Assembly: GCF_010725485.1 (NCBI RefSeq)
Contig: NZ_AP022598.1
Coordinates: forward strand, 434,001-498,000
Length of the DNA: 64,000 bases
DNA from: Mycolicibacterium parafortuitum
GTDB lineage: Bacteria; Actinomycetota; Actinomycetes; Mycobacteriales; Mycobacteriaceae
Direction of reading: 5' to 3'
Shown: positions 27,517-34,876 of the stretch, in pieces
Layout: every line of letters starts with the position of its first letter
How positions within the stretch are numbered: the first letter of the stretch is position 1
Notes under the pieces: model-generated
Seen by the model: the letters and a program-made list of their open reading frames with translations, nothing else
Database searches by the model: none
What the model was told of the DNA's origin: nothing
Translations under genes and position numbers: made by a program

Positions 27517-27573
27517 AATGAAACGACCTCGGTGCTATTCTCGACAGGTATTGAAACGATTCGGGTGCCATTA
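27517..27573. promoter_or_regulatory. direct repeat in TetR/MFS divergent promoter region
   Basis: Two 24-bp direct repeats, AATGAAACGACCTCGGTGCT followed by ATTC, and ATTGAAACGATTCGGGTGCC followed by ATTA, match at 17 positions and start 33 bp apart, three helical turns. They are candidate binding sites for the adjacent TetR protein or another regulator. The spacing would put two dimers on the same DNA face. Confidence 0.45.
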
Positions 27574-27629
27574 CCGGTTCGACGCTGAACCCACCCGCCG
27601 ATAACCCCGCTTTCCCGCAAGGACCTTCT

Positions 27630-29690
27630 TTGGCTACACAACTGGTCGAGCGCCCCGCTCCACCGAAAGGCGGCGCCGCGCTCATTGCCGTCCTCGCCGC
27701 CGCGGGCATCAGCGTCTCGCTGATGCAGACGCTGGTCATCCCGCTCGTCCCGCAGCTACCCGACATCCTGGGAACGTCGTCGGCCAACGCGTCGTGGGCG
27801 GTGACCGCGACGCTGCTGACCGGCGCGGTCGCGACGCCGATGTTCGGCCGCCTCGGCGACATGTTCGGCGCCAAACGGGTGCTGATCGCGTGTGCGGTGC
27901 TGCTGACGGCCGGGTCGGTCATCGCGGCGCTGACGAGCTCGCTGATCCCGCTCGTCGTCGGTCGCGCGCTGCAGGGTTTCGGGATGCCCGTGATCCCGCT
28001 GGGCATCAGCGTGCTGCGCGCGGCACTGCCCGCCGAAAAGGTCGGCGCCGCGATGGGCATGGTCAGCGCCTCGCTCGGCGTGGGTGGCGCGCTGGGGCTG
28101 CCGTTGTCGGCGGTGATCGCCGAACACTTCAGCTGGCATGCGCTGTTCTGGTCCGCGGCCGTCCTCGGCCTCGGCTCGGGGCTGCTGTTCACGCTGTTCG
28201 TGCCCGACGTCGTGCCGTCGAAGACGTTGGGACGCTTCGACCATCTCGGCGCCATCGGCCTGGCCGCGGGTCTGATCCTGTTGCTGCTGCCGATCTCGAA
28301 GGCCGCCAACTGGGGCTGGGGCAGCCCGCTGACGATCGGCATGCTGGTCGGTTCGGTGGCCGTGTTCGCCGCGTTCGTGTGGTGGCAGCTGCGTGTTCCG
28401 GCGCCGCTGGTCGACATCCAGACGACGATCAAAACCCCTGTGCTGCTGACCAATCTGGCCTCGATCGCGATCGGCTTCGCGATGTTCGCGATGTCGTTGA
28501 TCGGCCCGCAGATCCTGCAGATGCCCAGCGCGACGGGCTACGGCCTGGGCCAGAGCATGGTCGCGGCCGGGCTGTGGATGGCTCCGGGCGGTCTGGCGAT
28601 GATGGCCTCGGCGCCGATCGCGGCCCGCGTCATCGCCGCCCGCGGCCCCCGGTTCACGCTGATCATCGGCTGCGTCGTGATCGCCGCCGGCTACTTCTCG
28701 GCCACGCAGCTTCTCGGGTCCGCGGCCGGGGTGCTGGCATTCTCCGTGGTGGTCAGCATCGGCGTCGGATTCGCGTTCGCGTCGCTGCCGACGCTGATCA
28801 ACGCCGCGGTTCCGGTGTCGGAGACCGCCGCCGCCAACGGCATCAACTCGCTGGCCCGCTCGCTGGGCACCTCGGTGTCGAGCGCGGCGATGGCCGCGGT
28901 GCTGGTGCAGACCGGCATGACCGTCGGCGGCCACACGATCCCGTCGCTCGGCGGGTTCCGCACCGCGCTGATCATCGCCGGCGTCGCCGCCGCGGTCGCT
29001 GCCGCGATCGCCGTGGCCATCCCGTCGGCCACCCCGGCGCCGGCCCCGGTGGACGACGTCGAACCGGTGCTGTCGCCGTCGGCGGTGCGCCGCCGCGCGC
29101 AGCGGCTGGAGAACGTGATGACCGCGGTGGGACGCCAGTCGGCGGTCGCCCTCGGGGTGTCCTCGACACCGCACCGGCTCGACCGCGGCGACTACGTGAT
29201 CGCCGCCTATCTGGGCGGGGCACCGGCGATGACGCTGCCCGATCTGTGCGCCGCGCTGAGCAGCGACCCCCGGCCCGTCGAGGAGCGCATCTCGGCGCTG
29301 ATCCGCGACGGCCTGGTCGGTCGCGTACCGGATCCGGATCAGGCCGCACCGCCACGCTTTTCGCTGACCAGCCGGGGCCGGGCGGTCTTCGAACAACAGC
29401 GGGCGGCCAACATCGGCGGCCTGGAGGCGGTGCTGTCGCGCTGGGACGACGGCGACGTCGCCGCGCTGATCGGCTACCTCGGCCGGCTGTCCGACGGCAT
29501 CGACGAGGAACACCGCCGCCAACGCACCGCCGCCCCGGCGCCGGTCACGCCACACGCGCCGACCACCCCGCTGCGGACCCCGCGGCCCGCCCACGGCGCG
29601 CGACCTCGTCCGGGACTCGCGGTGCCCGGGCGCCCGCACCGGCCGCACCCCGTGGAGCCCGCGACCGAGGCGCTGCGCCACCGCCGCTAG
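27630..29690 (+). CDS. MFS efflux transporter fused to a MarR-like winged-helix domain
   Basis: 686 aa. Residues about 15-465 form a drug/proton antiporter of the EmrB/QacA type, with motif A GRLGDMFGAKRVLI and the GRALQGFGMPVIPLGISVL region. A Pro/Ala linker leads to residues about 480-630, which are not membranous and read like a MarR-type winged helix: ENVMTAVGRQSAVALGVSST, LPDLCAALSSDPRPVEERIS, LIRDGLVGRVPD and FSLTSRGRAVFEQQ. A Pro/Arg-rich tail follows. The TTG start has AAGGA 7 bp upstream. Divergent from a TetR gene, its likely regulator. What a tethered DNA-binding-like domain does is unknown. Confidence 0.85.
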   Translation: MATQLVERPAPPKGGAALIAVLAAAGISVSLMQTLVIPLVPQLPDILGTSSANASWAVTATLLTGAVATPMFGRLGDMFGAKRVLIACAVLLTAGSVIAALTSSLIPLVVGRALQGFGMPVIPLGISVLRAALPAEKVGAAMGMVSASLGVGGALGLPLSAVIAEHFSWHALFWSAAVLGLGSGLLFTLFVPDVVPSKTLGRFDHLGAIGLAAGLILLLLPISKAANWGWGSPLTIGMLVGSVAVFAAFVWWQLRVPAPLVDIQTTIKTPVLLTNLASIAIGFAMFAMSLIGPQILQMPSATGYGLGQSMVAAGLWMAPGGLAMMASAPIAARVIAARGPRFTLIIGCVVIAAGYFSATQLLGSAAGVLAFSVVVSIGVGFAFASLPTLINAAVPVSETAAANGINSLARSLGTSVSSAAMAAVLVQTGMTVGGHTIPSLGGFRTALIIAGVAAAVAAAIAVAIPSATPAPAPVDDVEPVLSPSAVRRRAQRLENVMTAVGRQSAVALGVSSTPHRLDRGDYVIAAYLGGAPAMTLPDLCAALSSDPRPVEERISALIRDGLVGRVPDPDQAAPPRFSLTSRGRAVFEQQRAANIGGLEAVLSRWDDGDVAALIGYLGRLSDGIDEEHRRQRTAAPAPVTPHAPTTPLRTPRPAHGARPRPGLAVPGRPHRPHPVEPATEALRHRR

Positions 29691-29768
29691 CCGCGGGCGT
29701 GAACCAACCCGGCGCCGGGTAAGCAATCGCGGGCCTACAGTGTCCACGGGCGCAGGCATGGGAGGCAG

Positions 29769-31361
29769 ATGACAACGGCGAGCTCGACCTCCACATGGGC
29801 GCCGTTGCAGTCGCCGGTGTTCCGGGCGTTGTGGATCGCGCAGTTCGTGTCCAACCTCGGCACGTGGATGCAGACCGTCGGCGCACAGTGGATGCTCGTC
29901 GACGATCCGCGGGCCGCCGTGCTGGTGCCGCTGGTGCAGACCGCGACCACGCTGCCGGTCATGCTGCTGGCGCTGCCCTCGGGGGTGCTCGCCGATCTGG
30001 TCGACCGTCGCCGCCTGCTGATCGCGACGCAGGGCGCGATGGCCGCCGGTGTCGGTCTGCTCGCGACGCTGACCGGGGCCGGGCTGACCACCCCGACGGT
30101 GCTGCTGACGCTGTTGTTCGTGATCGGTTGCGGGCAGGCGCTCACCGCGCCGGCCTGGCAGGCCATCCAGCCCGATCTCGTTCCGTCGCATCAGATTCCG
30201 GCGGCCGCCGCGCTGGGCAGCATGAGCATGAACGGCGCCAGGGCGATCGGGCCGGCGATCGCCGGTGCATTGGTGTCGCTGACCGGGCCGACGATCGTGT
30301 TCGCGCTCAACGCGGTGTCGTTCATCGGCATCGTGCTGGTGCTGGTCTGGTGGCGGCGCCCGCCGGCGCGGAACGACTTCCCGCCCGAGCGGGCGATGGC
30401 CGCCCTGTCCGCGGGCGGACGCTTCATCCGCAAATCCCCGATCGTGCTCCGCATCCTGCTGCGCACTGTGCTGTTCATCGCGCCCGGCAGCGCGGTGTGG
30501 GGGCTGCTGCCGGTGATCGCTCGCGACCAGCTCGGTCTGGGCTCGTCCGGCTACGGCGCCCTGCTCGGTGCGCTCGGTGTCGGCGCGGTGCTCGGCGCGT
30601 TCGCGTTGTCGCGGCTGCGGTCCCGGTACGGGCAGAACACCCTGCTGATCGCCGGGGCGGGCGGGTTCGCGCTGGCGACCACCGTGCTGGCGCTGGTGCA
30701 CAACGTCGCGGTGGTCGCCGCGGGGCTGGTGATCGGCGGTACCGCGTGGCTGCTGACGCTGTCGACGCTCAACGCGTCGATGCAGTTGAGCCTGCCCGGC
30801 TGGGTGCGCGCCCGCGGGCTGTCGGTGTACCAGCTGATCTTCATGGGCGGGCAGGCCGTCGGCTCACTGCTGTGGGGCCTGCTGGCCGGGGCCACCTCCA
30901 GCGTCACCAGCCTGCTGGTCAGCGCCGCGCTGCTGGTGTTCTGCGGGGTGTCGCTGGCGTGGTGGCCGCTGCACGCCGGCACCGGCAACCTCGACCTGAC
31001 CCCGTCGACGCACTGGCCGGAACCGTCACTGCTGTTCGAACCGGAGCCGCTGGACGGGCCGGTGCTGGTGATCACCTCCTACCGGGTGCTGCCGGAGAAC
31101 GAGGAGGCGTTCCTGTCCGCGGTGGCGGCGCTGGGCAGGTCCCGGCAGCGCACCGGCGCCGCGATGTGGCAGATCTTCCGCAGCGTCGAACAGGAGTCGA
31201 CGTTCGTGGAGACCTTCGTCGTGCGCTCCTGGGGTGAGCACATGCACCAGCACTACACCCGGCTCACCGGCCAGGATCAGCTCATCGAGCAGAGGGTCGA
31301 GCAGTACACCGAGGGCGAGGCGATCTCGCGGCACTACCTCGCCGTCCGCGAGACCCACTGA
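29769..31361 (+). CDS. MFS transporter with C-terminal soluble domain (MFS_3 / EntS-like)
   Basis: 530 aa. The first 400 residues are a twelve-helix MFS_3 (transmembrane secretion effector) transporter: SPVFRALWIAQFVSNLGTWM, LPSGVLADLVDRRRLLIATQ, GPAIAGALVSLTGPTIVF and WVRARGLSVYQLIFMGGQAV. The last 120 residues form a soluble ferredoxin-like domain (VLVITSYRVLPENEEAFLSA and FVVRSWGEHMHQHYTRLTGQ), common in this subfamily and similar in outline to antibiotic-biosynthesis monooxygenase domains. It follows the previous MFS gene by 78 bp on the same strand. The export substrate is unknown. A strong hairpin element lies just past the stop. Confidence 0.88.
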   Translation: MTTASSTSTWAPLQSPVFRALWIAQFVSNLGTWMQTVGAQWMLVDDPRAAVLVPLVQTATTLPVMLLALPSGVLADLVDRRRLLIATQGAMAAGVGLLATLTGAGLTTPTVLLTLLFVIGCGQALTAPAWQAIQPDLVPSHQIPAAAALGSMSMNGARAIGPAIAGALVSLTGPTIVFALNAVSFIGIVLVLVWWRRPPARNDFPPERAMAALSAGGRFIRKSPIVLRILLRTVLFIAPGSAVWGLLPVIARDQLGLGSSGYGALLGALGVGAVLGAFALSRLRSRYGQNTLLIAGAGGFALATTVLALVHNVAVVAAGLVIGGTAWLLTLSTLNASMQLSLPGWVRARGLSVYQLIFMGGQAVGSLLWGLLAGATSSVTSLLVSAALLVFCGVSLAWWPLHAGTGNLDLTPSTHWPEPSLLFEPEPLDGPVLVITSYRVLPENEEAFLSAVAALGRSRQRTGAAMWQIFRSVEQESTFVETFVVRSWGEHMHQHYTRLTGQDQLIEQRVEQYTEGEAISRHYLAVRETH

Positions 31362-31377
31362 CGTCGCGTCGGCACCG

Positions 31378-31435
31378 CGAGCGCGCGCGTCTGCACGACG
31401 ACACTCCGTGTCAGCCGTGCAAGACCGCGCGCTCG
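31378..31435. repeat. intergenic hairpin element, copy 4
   Basis: A 58-bp inverted repeat with outer arms CGAGCGCGCGCGTCTGCACG and GTGCAAGACCGCGCGCTCG and an inner GACAC-TCC-GTGTC stem. It is nearly identical to the copy at 17.9 kb and again lies between convergent genes (MFS transporter and YceI). Confidence 0.85.
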
Positions 31436-31460
31436 CCACCCACCCGTCGCCCCGCCGGCG

Positions 31461-32000
31461 TCAGCCCTTCGGATACTCCGCGGAGAACGACACCACCACC
31501 GCGTCGGCGACCTTCAGCGCGCCCATCATCATCGAGTACGGCTTCAGACCGAAATCCGAATGCCGCACCTCGGTCTCGGTGGACATGCGCCAGCGCTCGC
31601 CGAGATCCTCGACGGTGAGCTCAACACCGCAGTCCCGCTCGCGGCCGCGGATCTGCAGCGTGCCGGACAGCAGGTAGCCGTCGTCGGTGCCGGTGATCGC
31701 CGAGGACCGGAACACGATGTGCGGATGACGCTTGCCGTCAAGGACTTTCACCGCGTTGCCGCGGGCGATCGCCTTCTCGGGTCCGGACAGCCCGGCCACA
31801 CCGCCGTCGCCGCCGAGCACCTCGAGGCTGCCGACGTCGACCGTCAGCTCCACCGCAGACGGCGCCTCTTCGGACCAGTGCACGCTCGCGTGCCAGTCCA
31901 GCCCGATGGTCAGCCGGTGGCCCATCTTGGCCGCCGCCCCCGTCACCCCCGTGGTCAGTCGAAGCTCGCCGTTCCCGGAATCCAGTTCCCACACCGTCAC
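31461..32000 (-). CDS. YceI family protein
   Basis: 179-aa lipocalin-like barrel of the YceI family, which binds isoprenoid or fatty-acid-like hydrophobic ligands. Family features include the initial WELDSGNGELRLTTGVTGAAAKMGHRL segment, the HPHIVFRSSAIT strand and the closing sequence HSDFGLKPYSMMMGALKVADAVVV. There is no signal peptide, so it is a cytoplasmic form, unlike the periplasmic E. coli YceI. The start lies 16 bp beyond the end of the flavoprotein gene on the same strand, so the two may be co-transcribed. Confidence 0.88.
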   Translation of the reverse strand: MTVWELDSGNGELRLTTGVTGAAAKMGHRLTIGLDWHASVHWSEEAPSAVELTVDVGSLEVLGGDGGVAGLSGPEKAIARGNAVKVLDGKRHPHIVFRSSAITGTDDGYLLSGTLQIRGRERDCGVELTVEDLGERWRMSTETEVRHSDFGLKPYSMMMGALKVADAVVVSFSAEYPKG

Positions 32001-32016
32001 CGGCCGAGCGTAAGCG

Positions 32017-32946
32017 CTACTCGGGCGGATACGGCAACCCGAAGTCGTCGGCGAGCAGGCTCTGCACGATGATCATCGCCGCTTGCGCGCCGGTGGCGAT
32101 CGCGCCGGCGATGTGCGGCTGCTCGGTGCACACGTCGCCGGCCGCGAACACCCCGGAGGTGCTGGTACGCGCGATCTCGTCCACGGTCAGCGGTTCGGTG
32201 CCCAGCGGCCCGGGTGTGCACGTCGCGCCCAGTTGTTCGGCCAGCGGTGATCGTTGCCGCACCGGCGCCTCGACCAGCAGCCCGTCGCGGGCCAGCCGGT
32301 CGCCGTCGGCGAACGCGACAGCCTCCAATTGTCCTTCCCCACCGATCAATTCGACGACGCGCCGGTCGTCGACCGACACGCCCGCGCGTTCCAGGATCCG
32401 GTGGTCGTCCGGGCTGAGCTGGGTGGGCCCGTCGGTGAGCAGCACGACATCGTCGGTCCAGCCGCGCAGCATCAGCGCGGTGTGCAGCCCCTGCTCGCCG
32501 GCCGCGAGCGCCGCGAGTTTCTTGTCCCGCATCTCCCAGCCGTGACAGAACGGGCAGTGGAACACCGACGTGCCCCACAGGTCGGCGACGCCGGGCAGTT
32601 GCGGCGGGCAGTACGACATCCCGCCGGCCAGCAGCACCCGCTTGGCCCGGACCCGGTCGCCGCCGGCGATGTCGAGGATGAAGCCGTGGTCGACTACGCG
32701 GCCCTCGACGACCTCCCCCGGCCGGAACTGCACCGACGGGTAAGCCGCCAGCTGCGACCGGCCGGTCGCGTACAGCTCGTCGGGCGGCCGCTGGTCGAAT
32801 CCGAGCAGCCCGCCGATCACCGGCGCGGCACGATTGCTCGGCTCACCGGCGTCGATGGCCAGCGTCGTGCGCCGCGCCCGCCCCAGCACGAGTGCCGCGC
32901 TCAGGCCCGCCGCGCCGGCGCCGACGATCACACATTCCCATTCCAC
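32017..32946 (-). CDS. NAD(P)/FAD-dependent oxidoreductase, thioredoxin reductase-like
   Basis: 309 aa. The FAD motif CVIVGAGAAGLSAALVLGRA opens the protein, and a redox-type CPFCHGWE (CxxC) is near residue 130, the place of the thioredoxin reductase active-site disulfide. The final FAD-binding TSTSGVFAAGDVCTEQPHIA is also present. The glycine-rich NADPH loop is replaced by AALAAGEQGLHTALML, so pyridine nucleotide binding looks weak. Proteins of this type often act as small-molecule dithiol oxidases or ferredoxin-type reductases. It lies 18 bp downstream of the formate dehydrogenase operon on the same strand and could be part of it. Confidence 0.85.
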   Translation of the reverse strand: MEWECVIVGAGAAGLSAALVLGRARRTTLAIDAGEPSNRAAPVIGGLLGFDQRPPDELYATGRSQLAAYPSVQFRPGEVVEGRVVDHGFILDIAGGDRVRAKRVLLAGGMSYCPPQLPGVADLWGTSVFHCPFCHGWEMRDKKLAALAAGEQGLHTALMLRGWTDDVVLLTDGPTQLSPDDHRILERAGVSVDDRRVVELIGGEGQLEAVAFADGDRLARDGLLVEAPVRQRSPLAEQLGATCTPGPLGTEPLTVDEIARTSTSGVFAAGDVCTEQPHIAGAIATGAQAAMIIVQSLLADDFGLPYPPE

Positions 32947-32964
32947 GCCACCGGTGATTCCCGC

Positions 32965-33933
32965 TCAGCGCGTTGCCGAACGTCCAGATTGCGTCTTCTC
33001 GGCGCGGGCGTCGGCCCGTTCGCGCTGCGGCACCACCACGTACTTCGGGTCCTGGGTGGACGCGACGCCCGCCTCGAACACACCGAACCGCTGCAGCGCG
33101 CTGCCGGCCAGCAGGGCGGCCCCCGACGCGGCGACGGCCCAGCGGCGCCGGCCGGCGACGACGGCGCCGACCGCCCCGGCGACGGTCAGGATCTCCGACC
33201 ACCGCCGCAGCCGGTGCGGGCGTCCCGTCGTGTAGGCCTCACCGACCAGACCGAGGCGACGCTCCATCGTGCGGGATGCGGCCACCTCCAGTACCGCGCC
33301 GGTCACCGCCATCCGCCGGGCCGGACCGCACTCCGACACCGGGGCCAGCAGCATCCCGAACCCGCCGCCGCTGGCCGCGGCCGATCCGGTGAACACGAAC
33401 GGCAGATACGGGTGCGCCTCGTGCCACGCCGGAACCGCGGTGTGCGACAAGAGCACCGCGGTGTAGGACGCGACCCCGGGGGCGACGGCGGCGGCCTCCA
33501 GCCCCGCGGGCCGGGCCGCCCAGTCCAGGACGCGGCCGAGGCGGGTCCGGCGCAGCCGCGGCGGCATCAGCTCCGCCGCGGCGGCCAGCCCGGCGCCGGG
33601 CCCGAACCCGCCGAGGATCCAGGTGCCCACGCTCATCGGGGAACTCGGCTTGGCCACCCGCAGCATGTGGTGGAAGCGCTCCGGGCGGCCGAGGTCGCCG
33701 ATCAGGAAGTACATGCTGGCCAGCAGGCTCGCCAGTGCTCCGAGCCGTGACACCCGCCGCAGCCGGGTTCTGCCGGTCAGGTCGGCCCCGGCGGCCAGCA
33801 GGGCCGACCCCGCCGACAGCCCACCGGAGAACAGGTACGCCGCGATCATCCAGTTCCACACCGGCGTCTTGAGGATCTGCTTGCCGTAGTACGACCGGAA
33901 CTCGGCCTTCGGCACCGCGAGTTGCTCTTTCAC
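32965..33933 (-). CDS. nrfD: NrfD-type membrane subunit of formate dehydrogenase
   Basis: About 322 aa, polytopic quinone-interacting membrane subunit of the NrfD/PsrC family. It opens with FRSYYGKQILKTPVWNWMIA and AYLFSGGLSAGSALLAAGAD, followed by MYFLIGDLGRPERFHHML, the hallmark of this family, and about eight helices. The start is uncertain: GTG with GAGG 9 bp upstream is used here, but TTG nine codons earlier is possible; further upstream the frame runs into the beta-subunit gene. Third gene of the alpha-beta-gamma operon. It lacks the heme-b ligands of FdnI, so electrons would pass from Fe-S clusters directly to menaquinone. Confidence 0.82.
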   Translation of the reverse strand: MKEQLAVPKAEFRSYYGKQILKTPVWNWMIAAYLFSGGLSAGSALLAAGADLTGRTRLRRVSRLGALASLLASMYFLIGDLGRPERFHHMLRVAKPSSPMSVGTWILGGFGPGAGLAAAAELMPPRLRRTRLGRVLDWAARPAGLEAAAVAPGVASYTAVLLSHTAVPAWHEAHPYLPFVFTGSAAASGGGFGMLLAPVSECGPARRMAVTGAVLEVAASRTMERRLGLVGEAYTTGRPHRLRRWSEILTVAGAVGAVVAGRRRWAVAASGAALLAGSALQRFGVFEAGVASTQDPKYVVVPQRERADARAEKTQSGRSATR

Positions 33934-33964
33934 GCGCGTGATCCTCTGCTCTTCGCGCAAGCGC

Positions 33965-34876
33965 TCATCGCCTACCCACAAACGCCGACACCGCGACCCC
34001 GACCAGCGCCGACGCCGCCATCCCGGCGTAGCGCCACATCGCGCCGGCGTCGCGGGTCGGCACCACCGGATCCGGTGGCAGCCCATAGACTTCCGGCTCG
34101 TCGAGCAGCAGGAAGAACGCGCCGTCGCCGCCGACCCCGTCGTCGGGATCGTGCCCGTACAGCCGCGCCTCGGTGACGCCGCGCTCGTGCAGCTCCGAGA
34201 CCCGCAGCGCGGCCCGTTCCCGCAGCTCGTCGAGCACCCCGAACTGGATGGAGTCGGTGGGACACGCCTTCGCGCACGCGGGTTCGAGTCCGTCGTGCAG
34301 CCGGTCATAGCACAGCGTGCATTTCCACGCCCGCCCGTCACCTTCGCGGCGTTCGATCACGCCGTACGGGCAGCCGGACACGCAGTAGCCGCAGCCGTTG
34401 CAGATATCCTGCTGCACAACGACTGTCGAGAACTCGGTGCGGAACAACGCGCCGGTCGGGCACACGTCGAGGCAGCCGGCGTGCGTGCAGTGCTTGCACA
34501 CGTCCGAGGACATCAACCAGCGGAAGTCCTGCCGGGTCTCCGCGCCGGTGCCGTCGCCGGGCCGCTCGAAGCCGGGCATCCCGAGGTCGACGGACTCGAC
34601 GGGTTCGGGCCGGCGCTGCTCGATGAACGCGACGTGGCGCCACGAGTTCGCGCCCAGCTCGCCGGTGTTGTCGAACGACATGCCCAGCAGGTTGAATCCG
34701 TCCCCCTCCCCCGAGACGGGCACCTCGTTCCACTCCTTGCACGCGACCTCGCAGGCCTTGCAGCCGATGCACACCGACGTGTCGGTGAAGAACCCAACCC
34801 GCGGCGGATGCTCGTCGTCGTAGCCGGCGTCGCCGGCCACATCGTGTAGCGGGCCGTAAAAAGAGTTGCTACTCAT
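33965..34876 (-). CDS. formate dehydrogenase iron-sulfur (beta) subunit
   Basis: 303-aa ferredoxin-like subunit with four cysteine clusters for four [4Fe-4S] centres: CIGCKACEVACKEW near residue 36, CKHCTHAGCLDVCPTGA near 127, CNGCGYCVSGCPYG near 160 and CTLCYDRLHDGLEPACAKAC near 190. This is the FdnH/FdoH arrangement. A hydrophobic C-terminal helix (residues about 280-300, AGMAASALVGVAVSAFVG) would anchor it to the membrane. It is coupled to the catalytic subunit gene by a 4-bp overlap and passes electrons from the molybdenum site to the NrfD-type subunit. Confidence 0.92.
   Translation of the reverse strand: MSSNSFYGPLHDVAGDAGYDDEHPPRVGFFTDTSVCIGCKACEVACKEWNEVPVSGEGDGFNLLGMSFDNTGELGANSWRHVAFIEQRRPEPVESVDLGMPGFERPGDGTGAETRQDFRWLMSSDVCKHCTHAGCLDVCPTGALFRTEFSTVVVQQDICNGCGYCVSGCPYGVIERREGDGRAWKCTLCYDRLHDGLEPACAKACPTDSIQFGVLDELRERAALRVSELHERGVTEARLYGHDPDDGVGGDGAFFLLLDEPEVYGLPPDPVVPTRDAGAMWRYAGMAASALVGVAVSAFVGRR

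Noticed and set aside
27756-30701. Very long minus-strand open frame (981 codons) opposite the MFS genes
   Set aside because: Antisense shadow of GC-rich codons; the protein is Arg/Gln/His-rich and shows no domain, while both plus-strand MFS frames are real.
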